From Funiculus sociatus GB2-C1 (lineage in GTDB: Bacteria > Cyanobacteriota > Cyanobacteriia > Cyanobacteriales > FACHB-T130), in the NCBI RefSeq assembly GCF_039962115.1, contig NZ_JAMPKJ010000015.1:40642-104641 (forward strand): a stretch of 64,000 nucleotides of DNA. The letters run 5' to 3'. Positions 41,401 through 49,269 of this stretch are shown here, in pieces (position 1 is the first letter of the stretch; each line of letters starts with the position of its first letter). Both the position numbers and the translations under genes were made by a program. Below the pieces are notes generated by a model. The model saw only the letters and a program-made list of their open reading frames with translations. It was not told the origin of the DNA and made no database searches.

Positions 41401-43918
41401 ACACCAGTGCTGCGATCTGTTCCATACCGTCAAAGTCACCATTCAAATAGGCGGCTTCGGCACCTCCAACATATAGATTCAGTGTCAATTCATACTGACT
41501 TTGCCAGCAGTTGGCTGTCAATAATTCAATCCCCGCTTGTACATAAACCCTTGCCGCAGCGTATGCGGTAGAACTTCTTGCCTTACGTCCGGCTGCCAAG
41601 TTAAGTTGAGCTAATGCTTCCCGTTCGCTCGGTTGGGTGATTAATTCAATCCCTAGATTCAAATGCCCGACAATATCAAACAGTTTTTCCTCTTTTTCTA
41701 TTTCTGAGGAATTGTGCTGAAGCAATTGTCCGATTTTGAGATGGGTTGCTTGTTTGCGATCGTCTGGAATCAGAGAATAAGCGGCTTGTTGGACGCGATC
41801 GTGTAAAAATTTGTATGTTGGTAATGGGTCAGAGTTTTTCTGCCCGATTGTTAATGCGCCATTCCCTTCTCCCTGGTAAAATTTATAAACCTCGCTAACG
41901 GGCAAAATCAGCCCTTCTTGTAGCGTTTTCCATAAGATATTAGCTGTTTCTATAGGCGTTTTTCCATTAACAATTCCTAATGTTGCCAAATCGAATTGAT
42001 TCCCAATGCAGGCAGCTAATTTTAAAAGTTCTTGCGTTGGAGCTGGCAACTTTCGCAATTGAAGTGCCATAAACTCTACAACATCATCTGTCAGGGCTAA
42101 TATCCGCACTGTGGCAATATCACACTGCCAATACTGCGCGTTGTAATTGAATGTTATTAGCCCATCTTTATACAAAGATTTTAGAAATTGTGTGCTGAAG
42201 AATGGATTACCTTTAGGTTTCTGATAAACCAGTTCAGTTAAAGGTAGAGCCAACGCTGTAGAACAAGCTAGAGTATCGGCAATTAAACAATTCAAATCCG
42301 AGAGTTCGAGCGGCTCTAGAGTAATGGTGTTTACCGTTGCTCCAGTTTTTTGAATGTCGGATAATGCCAGTATTAAAGGGTGTACCGGACTGACTTCGTT
42401 ATCTCGATAAGCTCCCATTAAGAAGAGATAACGCCGTTCGCGATCGCTTGTCAGGAGTTGAATCAAGTTCAACGAGGCTGAATCAGCCCATTGCAAATCA
42501 TCTAAGAAAATGACGAGCGGATGTTCTTGGGTGGTGAAGACAGAGATGAAGTTCTCGAATAACCGATTGAATCGATTTTGAGCAGCATTACCAGTCAGTT
42601 CTGATGCGGGGGGTTGCTCTCCAATAATCCGCTCTAGTTCGGGAATCACATCAACAACTACCTGAGCATTCTCCCCCAATGCTGCCAGGATTTGAGTCTT
42701 CCACTGCTCAACTTTAGCGTCAGTTTCGCTGAGCAATTGCCCCATCAAATCTCGAAAAGCCTGTACAAAAGCACTGAAGGGAAGGTTGCGCTGGAATTGG
42801 TCGAACTTGCCTTTAATGAAGTAGCCTCGCTGTCTCACGATAGGTTTGTGAACTTCGTTGACGACAGCAGTTTTGCCAATGCCGGAGAAGCCAGTAACGA
42901 GCATCATCTCAGCGCTTCCTGTACTAACGCGCTCAAATGCCGCTAGCAAGGCTTGCACTTCAACTTCGCGTCCGTACAACTTTTCAGGGATAATGAAGCG
43001 ATCGCACAAATCTCGCGATCCTAACTCAAAGTCTGCAATTTCACCTGTCTCTTTCCACTGGTGCAAACAATTTTCCAAGTCGTACTTGAGTCCCAGCGCA
43101 CTTTGATAGCGGTCTTCCGCATTCTTCGCCATCAGTTTGCTAACTATGAACGACAACACTGACGGAACGCTCTTGTTAAGGTGATGGACTGGGATAGGCT
43201 GCTGGGCAAGGTGACAGTGTACTAAGTCCATCGGATCATCCGTTTGGAAGGGCAACTGTCCCGTTAGCATTTCGTAGAAAGTGACTCCCAAAGAGTAGAA
43301 ATCCGTGCGGTAATCAATCCCCCTATTCATCCGCCCTGTTTGTTCGGGAGAGATATAGGGTAAAGTGCCTTCGAGGACATTTGGATTTTGAATTTCTTGG
43401 GTTTCGCGTGGCAGCAAGGAGGCGATGCTGAAGTCAATCAGTTTTACCTCTTTGCTGGTCGGGTTGATTACTATATTGGCGGGTTTGAGGTCTTTGTGGA
43501 TAACGCGGTGCTGGCACAGTCCCTCAAGGGTATGGGCAACTTGAACCGCAATGGAGAGAAACAAGGGTATCGGCAAGCTAGAAGTTTCGCCGTTTTGCTT
43601 GCTTGCTTCTGCTACAGAAGTGAGGTAGCTACACAAGGAAATGCCGCCAAAATCTTCCAGAATCAAAGCGTAGCTGTTATAGTAGCTCTCCAGGTTATAG
43701 GTCTTGATGATGCCAGAAAAATCTAGGTTTTTACCAATGATGTATTGGTTGCGGAAGTGAATGAGTTCGTTGAAGCGAGGAAACTCATTTCGCAGTAGTT
43801 TTATAACAACTGGTTGCCTGTCTGATTTCCGGGTACCCCGATAAACCACAGTGCGGCTTCCCGCATAAATTTGTTCTTCAATACTGTAGCCCAAAAGGCC
43901 GATTGTCGTGTTAGCCAT
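38471..43918 (-). CDS. hybrid Ser/Thr kinase - AAA ATPase - GAF - histidine kinase (1815 aa)
   Basis: A eukaryotic-type kinase domain (about 10-270) has the catalytic motif VIHKDLKPANIV and metal motif DFSIAS, where most kinases have DFG. A predictive AAA ATPase domain (Walker A GFSGIGKTAVV near 343; LVIFLDDLQWADS) follows. A long helical/TPR-like region leads to a GAF domain (about 1370-1520) and a class-I histidine kinase. Its H box is GVAHEINNPVGF (about 1555), its N box NILANAIDVLEE and its G boxes DNGGGISDE and GTGLGLSIA. This large family is common in filamentous cyanobacteria and has few assigned signals. No response regulator gene is adjacent. Confidence 0.95.
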   Translation of the reverse strand: MANTTIGLLGYSIEEQIYAGSRTVVYRGTRKSDRQPVVIKLLRNEFPRFNELIHFRNQYIIGKNLDFSGIIKTYNLESYYNSYALILEDFGGISLCSYLTSVAEASKQNGETSSLPIPLFLSIAVQVAHTLEGLCQHRVIHKDLKPANIVINPTSKEVKLIDFSIASLLPRETQEIQNPNVLEGTLPYISPEQTGRMNRGIDYRTDFYSLGVTFYEMLTGQLPFQTDDPMDLVHCHLAQQPIPVHHLNKSVPSVLSFIVSKLMAKNAEDRYQSALGLKYDLENCLHQWKETGEIADFELGSRDLCDRFIIPEKLYGREVEVQALLAAFERVSTGSAEMMLVTGFSGIGKTAVVNEVHKPIVRQRGYFIKGKFDQFQRNLPFSAFVQAFRDLMGQLLSETDAKVEQWKTQILAALGENAQVVVDVIPELERIIGEQPPASELTGNAAQNRFNRLFENFISVFTTQEHPLVIFLDDLQWADSASLNLIQLLTSDRERRYLFLMGAYRDNEVSPVHPLILALSDIQKTGATVNTITLEPLELSDLNCLIADTLACSTALALPLTELVYQKPKGNPFFSTQFLKSLYKDGLITFNYNAQYWQCDIATVRILALTDDVVEFMALQLRKLPAPTQELLKLAACIGNQFDLATLGIVNGKTPIETANILWKTLQEGLILPVSEVYKFYQGEGNGALTIGQKNSDPLPTYKFLHDRVQQAAYSLIPDDRKQATHLKIGQLLQHNSSEIEKEEKLFDIVGHLNLGIELITQPSEREALAQLNLAAGRKARSSTAYAAARVYVQAGIELLTANCWQSQYELTLNLYVGGAEAAYLNGDFDGMEQIAALVLQNAQTILDKIKIYEISIVAQTAQGKILEAIAVGRNALGQLGVELPTAPDEALIGKALQALATQLQGRRIEQLANLPVMTDAEAKAAMQVMAMLFSAIFIGMPGLLPLLSSAMVSLSLQCGNTSASTVGYVIHGMVLCAFFGDAETGYGFGKLAISLLDRFNVREFKSVIANLFGSFIQHHQEPVRATIPILKAGYTSGMETGDFLSAGFSILDYFYANFFSGIELKTWEPEIAGYSAALAQAKQYTALAYLDMKQQTVRNLTEAVSQPDCLIGDAYDETVMIPKHHQDNELSAIALVYIYKLLLAYSWGNYPAALNHISQAKPYLMALSGLIHIPIFHFYAALTHLALFPTQPEIEQADILTQVEIHQSTLQQWAQNAPMNHLHKWYLVEAEKHRVLGNKADAIEHYDCAISGAKENQFLNEEALANELAAKFYLEWGKEKFAKIYAIEAYYAYSRWGAKAKVIDLEERYPQLLAPILQQNKTRSFEAMTTSNGTSSSTKNQTIAGSTSSTVIDLPAVIKASQALSSEIQLDQLLSTLMQVVVKNAGAQTGVLILNEEGNWKIAVHCSARQDCILQNVLIGQSQEIPPTIINYVKRTKETLVFDDATTQLTFASDPYMKQQQPKSILCTPILHQGKMMAILYLENNLTTGAFTGYQVGILNILCSQAAISLQNARLYQQSQEYAQKLELYLNDLKQMQLQLVQNEKMSALGNLVAGVAHEINNPVGFIAGNLQPAQYYVQDLFNLIDLYQEKFPVPGVEIEAEIEDIDLEYLREDLPKLIGSMKEGVDRIRSISTSLRTFSRADSDRPVPFNIHDGLDSTILILKHRLKANETRPAIEIVKEYGNLPPVECFPGQLNQVFMNILANAIDVLEEQSKGRSFSEIQSLPNQIAIQTAVSEKGERALIKIKDNGGGISDEVKQKIFDHLFTTKPVGQGTGLGLSIARKIVEEKHQGTLEVNSSLGYGSEFVISIPING

Positions 43919-44190
43919 AGCTACTGTTATGCTTGTAGGGATTTTTAAACTTCTTTAACTTACTATTCCCACTAGAGAGGCTGTTATTTATCAACTTATT
44001 TTTTCTTAATATAACTTTACTAATTTCCTGATAAAATTATTGTGCTTTACGTGTAAAAAAAAGCAGCTATTTTTAAGCCGGATATTTCGGAAAAATTAAA
44101 TTTCTTTATCTTTGAGTTCCAAGTTAGCGCTCGCTCAATAGTTGATCCATCGCTGAAACTTGAGTTAACCTGCTCGATGTGTATATGCTC

Positions 44191-44290
44191 TATAGCAATC
44201 CTATTTAAGTTGTGAACGAGTCTTCACCCTGTAGGGACACGGCACTGCCGTGTCCCTACAGGGGTTTACGAATCATTTAGGATTGCTATA
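44191..44290. repeat. modular palindromic element with perfect 13-bp terminal repeats
   Basis: TATAGCAATCCTA and TAGGATTGCTATA are perfect inverted ends of a 100-bp unit. The core is the perfect 18-bp hairpin CCCTGTAGGGACACGGCA at 44227-44263. Right-arm DNA (TTTACGAATCATTTAG) is shared with elements whose core is instead a GATACCCGACTTC hairpin. It lies in the 726-bp gap 43919-44644, which otherwise holds no gene that I can identify. Confidence 0.8.
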
Positions 44291-44365
44291 TCTAGCAATG
44301 TAGGAATGCGATCGCGTCATTGGGCGGTTCATTTCCCCTTGAACTGTCAACCCATCTGTGAGTCC

Positions 44366-44379
44366 GTATAATAAATTAC
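44366..44379 (+). promoter_or_regulatory. GTAN8TAC palindrome / TATAAT box before the ECF transporter
   Basis: GTATAATAAATTAC is an exact NtcA consensus but also contains TATAAT preceded by TGTCAA at 16 bases, so it can equally be a plain -10 region. It lies 279 bp before the chosen cbiM start. No cobalamin-riboswitch consensus was recognised in this upstream region. Confidence 0.3.
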
Positions 44380-44644
44380 ATTTATTTATGAAAATCTACG
44401 GTTTGCTCCTCAAGCCATCTACCTTTTGAAATAAATTAGAAATCAAAGTGAAAAAGTTAAAATTATCTTAAATTCTAAATTTTAAATTCTTAAGTGAATA
44501 TGCCCCCCTATAGGATTGAATTTTTACCCAAACAAAGGTTTTATTAGAGGGTTGTCACTATTAAGATTGTCCTCTAGAGAACATTTATTGATGATATTTT
44601 CAGTAGAGCTACTTAGTATTTCCTCCTTAAGTCTGTTGCATTCG

Positions 44645-45346
44645 ATGATACAGCCCCACTTAGCCTTGCACATCCCGGATGGGTTCTTGACCCCACCTGT
44701 GATCTTAGTGACATGGCTACTTGCCATCGGATTGATTGCGATCGCCCTAAATCGAGTCCAAGCTGACTACAAGGAACGGGCAGTACCTTTAATGGGAGTT
44801 TGTGGCGCTTTTATATTCGCTGCCCAAATGATTAATTTCCCAATTCCCGGCGGTACATCTGGACACCTGCTAGGAGGTACACTAGCCGGAGTTTTGCTGG
44901 GGCCGTGGGCTGGATCTCTTGTAATGGCAGCAGTCTTCATCGTTCAGTCTGTCTTGTTTCAGGATGGCGGCCTGTCAGCGCTGGGAGCCAACATCACCAA
45001 CATGGGATTGGTTGGTACGTTTTGTGGTTACTATTTATACAAAGCAATTCGGTTTGCTCTTGGTCGGGATAATTGGCGAGGAATGTTAGCTGGCACAGCA
45101 GTTGCAGCTTGGACAAGCGTATTTATTGCGGCAATGTTGACCGCAGTCCAACTGGCTTTGTCAGAGACAGCGCCATTAGGAGTAGCGATATCGGCATTGG
45201 CATTTTGGCACGTACTAATCGGCATTGGAGAAGCAATAATCACAGTCATAGCAGTGAGTTTTGTTTGGCGATCGCGTCCCGATCTTTTCTTCGACCCACC
45301 CCGCAGAGCTTATTCGTCCGCATCTCGTTCGTATACAACGCGCTAA
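44645..45346 (+). CDS. cbiM: ECF cobalt/nickel transporter component CbiM
   Basis: I choose the ATG at 44645, which gives MIQPHLALHIPDGFLTPPVI. The HIPDGFL near the N terminus holds the metal-binding His typical of CbiM/NikM. An ATG at 44591 would add a hydrophobic 18-residue leader. About seven hydrophobic segments follow (FPIPGGTSGHLLGG, GGLSALGANITNMG). CbiM is the substrate-specific membrane component for Co2+ or Ni2+. It opens a four-gene unit with a PDGLE protein, CbiQ and CbiO, spaced by 3, 16 and 25 bp. Metal specificity cannot be read safely. Confidence 0.9.
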   Translation: MIQPHLALHIPDGFLTPPVILVTWLLAIGLIAIALNRVQADYKERAVPLMGVCGAFIFAAQMINFPIPGGTSGHLLGGTLAGVLLGPWAGSLVMAAVFIVQSVLFQDGGLSALGANITNMGLVGTFCGYYLYKAIRFALGRDNWRGMLAGTAVAAWTSVFIAAMLTAVQLALSETAPLGVAISALAFWHVLIGIGEAIITVIAVSFVWRSRPDLFFDPPRRAYSSASRSYTTR

Positions 45347-45349
45347 ATT

Positions 45350-45742
45350 ATGAGTAGCAATATGTCTCCCGAAAGCGCTTCGCACAGGCTCCGCCAACGC
45401 AACCGTGCTTTTGTCATCGCTGGCTTAGGAACTGCCCTGCTAATTGCAATTTTCTTGTCCCCCTTCGCTAGTTCAGATCCAGACGGACTAGATAGGGTAG
45501 CTCAAGATCATAAGTTTGACAATAAAGCAGCAGAAGACGCACCAGCCCGAAAACTGCCCTTTTACAGCGTTTTTGAAGAGTATGCCGTCAGAGGTGTACC
45601 GGAACAAATTGCCACCCCGATTGCAGGTTTAATCGGAACTTTAGCAACGTTTGGCTTGGCTTGGGGAATTGGTAAATTAGTTGTTCGCAACTCTGGTTCA
45701 CCAACCGATGATTCAGATTATCCCAATCCACCAAGGGAATAA
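45350..45742 (+). CDS. PDGLE-domain membrane protein (CbiN/NikN-like)
   Basis: This 130-residue protein has a first transmembrane helix (about 23-43) directly followed by SSDPDGLDRVAQDHKF, the PDGLE motif. A second helix lies near residues 85-107. Such proteins replace or assist CbiN in metal ECF transporters. It starts 3 bp after cbiM, implying translational coupling. Confidence 0.88.
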   Translation: MSSNMSPESASHRLRQRNRAFVIAGLGTALLIAIFLSPFASSDPDGLDRVAQDHKFDNKAAEDAPARKLPFYSVFEEYAVRGVPEQIATPIAGLIGTLATFGLAWGIGKLVVRNSGSPTDDSDYPNPPRE

Positions 45743-45758
45743 ATAGGAAATTAGGTGA

Positions 45759-46532
45759 ATGCTGCTACACCTTGGTGCAGTTCAGTTTGATGTTGATAGC
45801 AAGAAGAATACACCCTGGCACTCGTTAGCTCCCAGGACTCGCGTCCTGTGTACGCTGCTGCTTGTGTTTGCGATCGCGCTAACGCCAAACGGACGCTGGT
45901 GGACTTGGGCAATCTATGGATTAGGCGTTCTAACTATTATTCGGCTTAGTCGCGTAACTGGGACAGTGCTGCTGAAGCGAATAGCAGTTGAATTTGCTTT
46001 CATCGGCGCTGTGCTTCTAGGCACTTTGTTCCGGGAGGGTGGCGAGGTAATTTGGTCTTGGGGGCCGCTAAGAATTACCACAGTTGGTTTGATGGTTTTG
46101 GGTAGCGTGACACTGAAAGCGTTGCTATCCCTAATAATACTGAACGTGCTAACTTTAACTACTTCTATTCCCGCACTTTTAAATGCCTTAGTAGCGTTGC
46201 GAGTTCCACCACTGTTGGTGGCAATTCTTGCCTCAATGTATCGCTACATTGGTGTTTTAATCGGTGAGTTTAACGCCATGCGTCGGGCAGCAGCATCGCG
46301 GAACTTAATGGGTAGCAACCGTTGGCAACGTTTGGTAATTGGCAACATGATGGGATCGCTGTTTATCCGCACTTATGAACGCGGAGATCGGGTTTATCAA
46401 GCTATGTTAGCGCGGGGTTATCAGGGGCTACCACCTGTTGAAAAGATGCCGCCTGGAGGACGAAATGACATGATAGCCCTGAGTTTGACAATAATTTTGG
46501 CGCTAATTGGACAAGCGATATACCTTTTATAA
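45759..46532 (+). CDS. cbiQ: ECF transporter T component CbiQ
   Basis: This 257-residue membrane protein has LAPRTRVLCTLLLVFAIALT at the start and two cytoplasmic Ala-Arg-Gly motifs of the T-component type (MRRAAASRNL and YQAMLARGYQG), which couple to the ATPase. It follows the PDGLE gene by 16 bp. It links CbiM to the CbiO ATPase encoded next. Confidence 0.9.
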   Translation: MLLHLGAVQFDVDSKKNTPWHSLAPRTRVLCTLLLVFAIALTPNGRWWTWAIYGLGVLTIIRLSRVTGTVLLKRIAVEFAFIGAVLLGTLFREGGEVIWSWGPLRITTVGLMVLGSVTLKALLSLIILNVLTLTTSIPALLNALVALRVPPLLVAILASMYRYIGVLIGEFNAMRRAAASRNLMGSNRWQRLVIGNMMGSLFIRTYERGDRVYQAMLARGYQGLPPVEKMPPGGRNDMIALSLTIILALIGQAIYLL

Positions 46533-46557
46533 ATAAGTTTTATTTTAAATTGTTGCC

Positions 46558-47367
46558 ATGCACCATAATCCTATATCAATTGAAAATCTTACTTATACTT
46601 ACCCAGACGGAACTCAAGCTTTAAAAGGAATAAATCTGTCTATCAGAGCAAATGAACGAGTAGCATTAATTGGTGCTAATGGTTCCGGAAAGTCTACGTT
46701 GCAGTTACATCTGAACGGGATTATTTTGCCCCAAGAAGGAGAGATAAAAATAGGGGAGTGGTCTATAAATTCGGAAAATATGCGACAAATTCGGAATTTT
46801 GTCGGGCTGGTATTTCAAAATCCAGATAATCAACTGTTTATGCCCACAGTTTGGGAGGATGTTGCTTTTGGCCCGATGAATCAGGGTTTGCGAGACAAAG
46901 AACTGCAAAATCGAGTGCTTCAGGCAATGGCAGCAGTTGACATCGATCCGGAACACTACGGAAATCGCAACACGGAAAATTTGTCGGGAGGGGAAAAAAA
47001 ACGGATTGCGATCGCAGGCGTGTTAGCAATGAACCCGCAAGTCTTAGTATTTGATGAACCCTCAGCCCAGTTAGATCCCCGTTCTCGCCGTCAATTAATT
47101 CAGTTGCTGTTAAGCTTACCGCTGACGCAACTAATTGCAACCCACGATTTAGACATGGCTTTGGAAATATGCGATCGCACCATTGTCCTGAGTCAAGGAC
47201 AAATCGTGTACGATGGCGAAACGGAGCGAGTGATGAACGATTCAGATTTTTTGGTTAAACACGCGCTAGAGTCTCCACTATGCTACAGTCGCCCTTACTG
47301 TCAGCTGGAAGATGCTCCGCTAAAGCAAATAAAAAAACCTATATTTCATGGTTCCCATGAAGCTTGA
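46558..47367 (+). CDS. cbiO: ECF transporter ATPase CbiO
   Basis: This 269-residue ABC ATPase has Walker A LIGANGSGKST, Q-loop VFQNPDNQLF (ECF-type), signature NLSGGEKKRIAIAG, Walker B VLVFDEPSAQLD and H-loop ATHDLDMAL. It ends the cbiM-PDGLE-cbiQ-cbiO unit. All catalytic residues are present. Confidence 0.93.
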   Translation: MHHNPISIENLTYTYPDGTQALKGINLSIRANERVALIGANGSGKSTLQLHLNGIILPQEGEIKIGEWSINSENMRQIRNFVGLVFQNPDNQLFMPTVWEDVAFGPMNQGLRDKELQNRVLQAMAAVDIDPEHYGNRNTENLSGGEKKRIAIAGVLAMNPQVLVFDEPSAQLDPRSRRQLIQLLLSLPLTQLIATHDLDMALEICDRTIVLSQGQIVYDGETERVMNDSDFLVKHALESPLCYSRPYCQLEDAPLKQIKKPIFHGSHEA

Positions 47368-47579
47368 CACCCAGAAGCGCCCAATGACAAAAGCAATGTC
47401 CATAACCAGCCTCACGGATGGGGATCAATTAAGTTAACTTAAGATATATAGATACCTAAAAAATTAATAAAAATAGGATACCAGCAACGCTGGCTCGCGT
47501 AAGTTGAGTATCACCCCCGGATGCAGTCGGGGATGCGATCGCTTTATCTGTCAGTACACCATCACTCGCCATCTGTCAA

Positions 47580-48407
47580 ATGAACATCCTGAACAATCTG
47601 CTTTTCCAACCCACTCAACCCCGAAGCGAGAAAAAACAGCGCCGTGGCATTGAAATCAAGTCACAGCGTGAAATCGAAATCATGCGACAGGCGGCGAAAA
47701 TTGTAGCAACCGTTCTCAAAGAAATTCAAGAGATGGTGCAGCCTGGCATGACAACAGCCGATTTAGACGCTTATGCCGAAAAGCGCATCCGCGAAATGGG
47801 GGCAACACCCAGCTTTAAAGGCTACCACGGATTCACAGGCTCCATCTGCGCCAGCATCAACAACGAAGTCGTGCATGGCATCCCTAACCCGAAAAAAGTG
47901 ATCCGGACTGGCGATGTCTTGAAAGTGGATACTGGTGCCTACTTCCAGGGTTATCATGGCGACTCCTGCATCACTATCGCAGTTGGTGAAGTGACACCGG
48001 AAGCCGCTAAATTAATTCGCGTCGCCGAAGAAGCCCTCTACAAAGGAATTGAACAAGTCAAAGCCGGAAACTATCTTTTAGACCTTGCTGGTGCCATTCA
48101 AGACCATGTGGTAGCCAATGGTTTTAGTATAGTTGAGGACTTCACAGGTCACGGCGTGGGGCGGAATCTACACGAAGAACCGTCAGTCTTCAATTTCCGC
48201 ACCCGCGAGATGCCCAATGTCAAGCTTCGCGCCGGAATGACTTTGGCAATAGAGCCAATTTTAAATGCTGGTTCCAAGTTTACCCGCATCTTATCCGACA
48301 AGTGGACAGCGGTAACGGTAGATAACGCTCTGTCAGCTCAGTTTGAGCATACTGTGTTGGTGACAGAAGACGGATATGAAATTTTGACCGATCGCTCCAA
48401 AGTTTAA
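47580..48407 (+). CDS. map: methionine aminopeptidase type I
   Basis: This 275-residue enzyme removes N-terminal Met. Metal ligands are seen in [13 protein letters not shown] (two Asp), [12 protein letters not shown] (His), TLAIEPIL (Glu) and QFEHTVLV (Glu). About 20 extra N-terminal residues ([14 protein letters not shown]) precede the core. It stands alone and is followed by a clear intrinsic terminator at 48460-48492. Confidence 0.95.
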   Translation: MNILNNLLFQPTQPRSEKKQRRGIEIKSQREIEIMRQAAKIVATVLKEIQEMVQPGMTTADLDAYAEKRIREMGATPSFKGYHGFTGSICASINNEVVHGIPNPKKVIRTGDVLKVDTGAYFQGYHGDSCITIAVGEVTPEAAKLIRVAEEALYKGIEQVKAGNYLLDLAGAIQDHVVANGFSIVEDFTGHGVGRNLHEEPSVFNFRTREMPNVKLRAGMTLAIEPILNAGSKFTRILSDKWTAVTVDNALSAQFEHTVLVTEDGYEILTDRSKV

Positions 48408-48459
48408 TCCATCGTTGCATAATTGACCCACATCCTCAAGGGTCGATGCTCCACAAACA

Positions 48460-48492
48460 AAGCCCGCACAGGCGGGCTTCTCTATTTTTCCA
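48460..48492 (+). terminator. intrinsic terminator after map
   Basis: AAGCCCGC, ACAG, GCGGGCTT forms a perfect GC-rich 8-bp stem followed by CTCTATTTTTC. It lies about 50 bp after the map stop and before the Uma2 gene on the same strand. This is the most classical Rho-independent terminator in the window. Confidence 0.8.
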
Positions 48493-48527
48493 TCTAAAAT
48501 AATTTTGTAACGTGAGGCAGGTGCAAT

Positions 48528-49172
48528 ATGTATCTAACAGCGCAAGAGTTGGAAGCACGAATGCCCGATGCTACAAAACTTTTGAGCGATGAACCAGAAA
48601 TGGAAAGTTCTGTATACTACAAGCAACTAGCTTTATTGGTGAGTTGTTTAGAATGGTTGTGGCGCAATCGGAATGATTTTTTTATTGGCGCTAATCTGAC
48701 AGTTTATTTTAGTCGGCAGCAATTGCGAAATAGAGACTTTCGGGGGCCTGACTTTTTTCTGGTGAAAAACACAGAAAAAAGAGATCGCCCTTCTTGGGTG
48801 GTATGGGAAGAAGAAGGCAAATATCCGGATCTAATTATCGAATTACTTTCAACTTCAACAGCTAATATTGACCGAAATTTAAAAAAAGACCTATATCAAA
48901 ACCGATTTCGCACGCCGGAATACTTTTGGTTCGATCCGGAGAATTTGGAATTTGCGGGGTTCCGGTTAGTAGGAGAACAGTATCAAGCCATTGTGCCAAC
49001 TGCACAAGGCTGGCTGTGGAGTGAGGTACTGGATTTATATTTAGGTGTGGCTGGGGGCAAATTACGCTACTTTACTCAAGAAGGTGTTTTGGTTCCCACG
49101 CCAGAAGAGACAGCAGAACGACTAGCAGAACAGTTGCGAATTCTCGGTGTCGAGCCGGATACTTTAGGTTAG
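48528..49172 (+). CDS. Uma2-family PD-(D/E)XK protein
   Basis: This 214-residue protein has the Uma2 layout: NLTVYFSRQQ, a GPDFFLVKN segment, YPDLIIELLSTSTANIDRNL (the acidic catalytic strand), KKDLYQNRFRTPEYFWFDPE and a C-terminal helical tail. Uma2 genes are present in dozens of copies in cyanobacteria. They are predicted to be restriction-type endonucleases, and their role is unproven. It stands alone with a GTGAGGCAGG site before the ATG. Confidence 0.88.
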   Translation: MYLTAQELEARMPDATKLLSDEPEMESSVYYKQLALLVSCLEWLWRNRNDFFIGANLTVYFSRQQLRNRDFRGPDFFLVKNTEKRDRPSWVVWEEEGKYPDLIIELLSTSTANIDRNLKKDLYQNRFRTPEYFWFDPENLEFAGFRLVGEQYQAIVPTAQGWLWSEVLDLYLGVAGGKLRYFTQEGVLVPTPEETAERLAEQLRILGVEPDTLG

Positions 49173-49269
49173 CGCGATCGCGTGAAACAATGTCTATGGC
49201 AAGCTAAGATTTTATTGCCAAGATGCACCCCGCAGCGTTCAAAATAAATAGCGATCGCCCAAAATCACG

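Noticed and set aside
44366..44379. Confident NtcA regulation of the ECF transporter
   Set aside because: The exact GTAN8TAC overlaps a TATAAT box, and no -10 is found at the right distance, so it is reported only as a weak candidate.
43919..44644. Cobalamin riboswitch before cbiM
   Set aside because: No B12-box-like GCCACTG consensus or matching stem was recognised; the space is mostly a palindromic element and AT-rich DNA. A covariance search would settle it.
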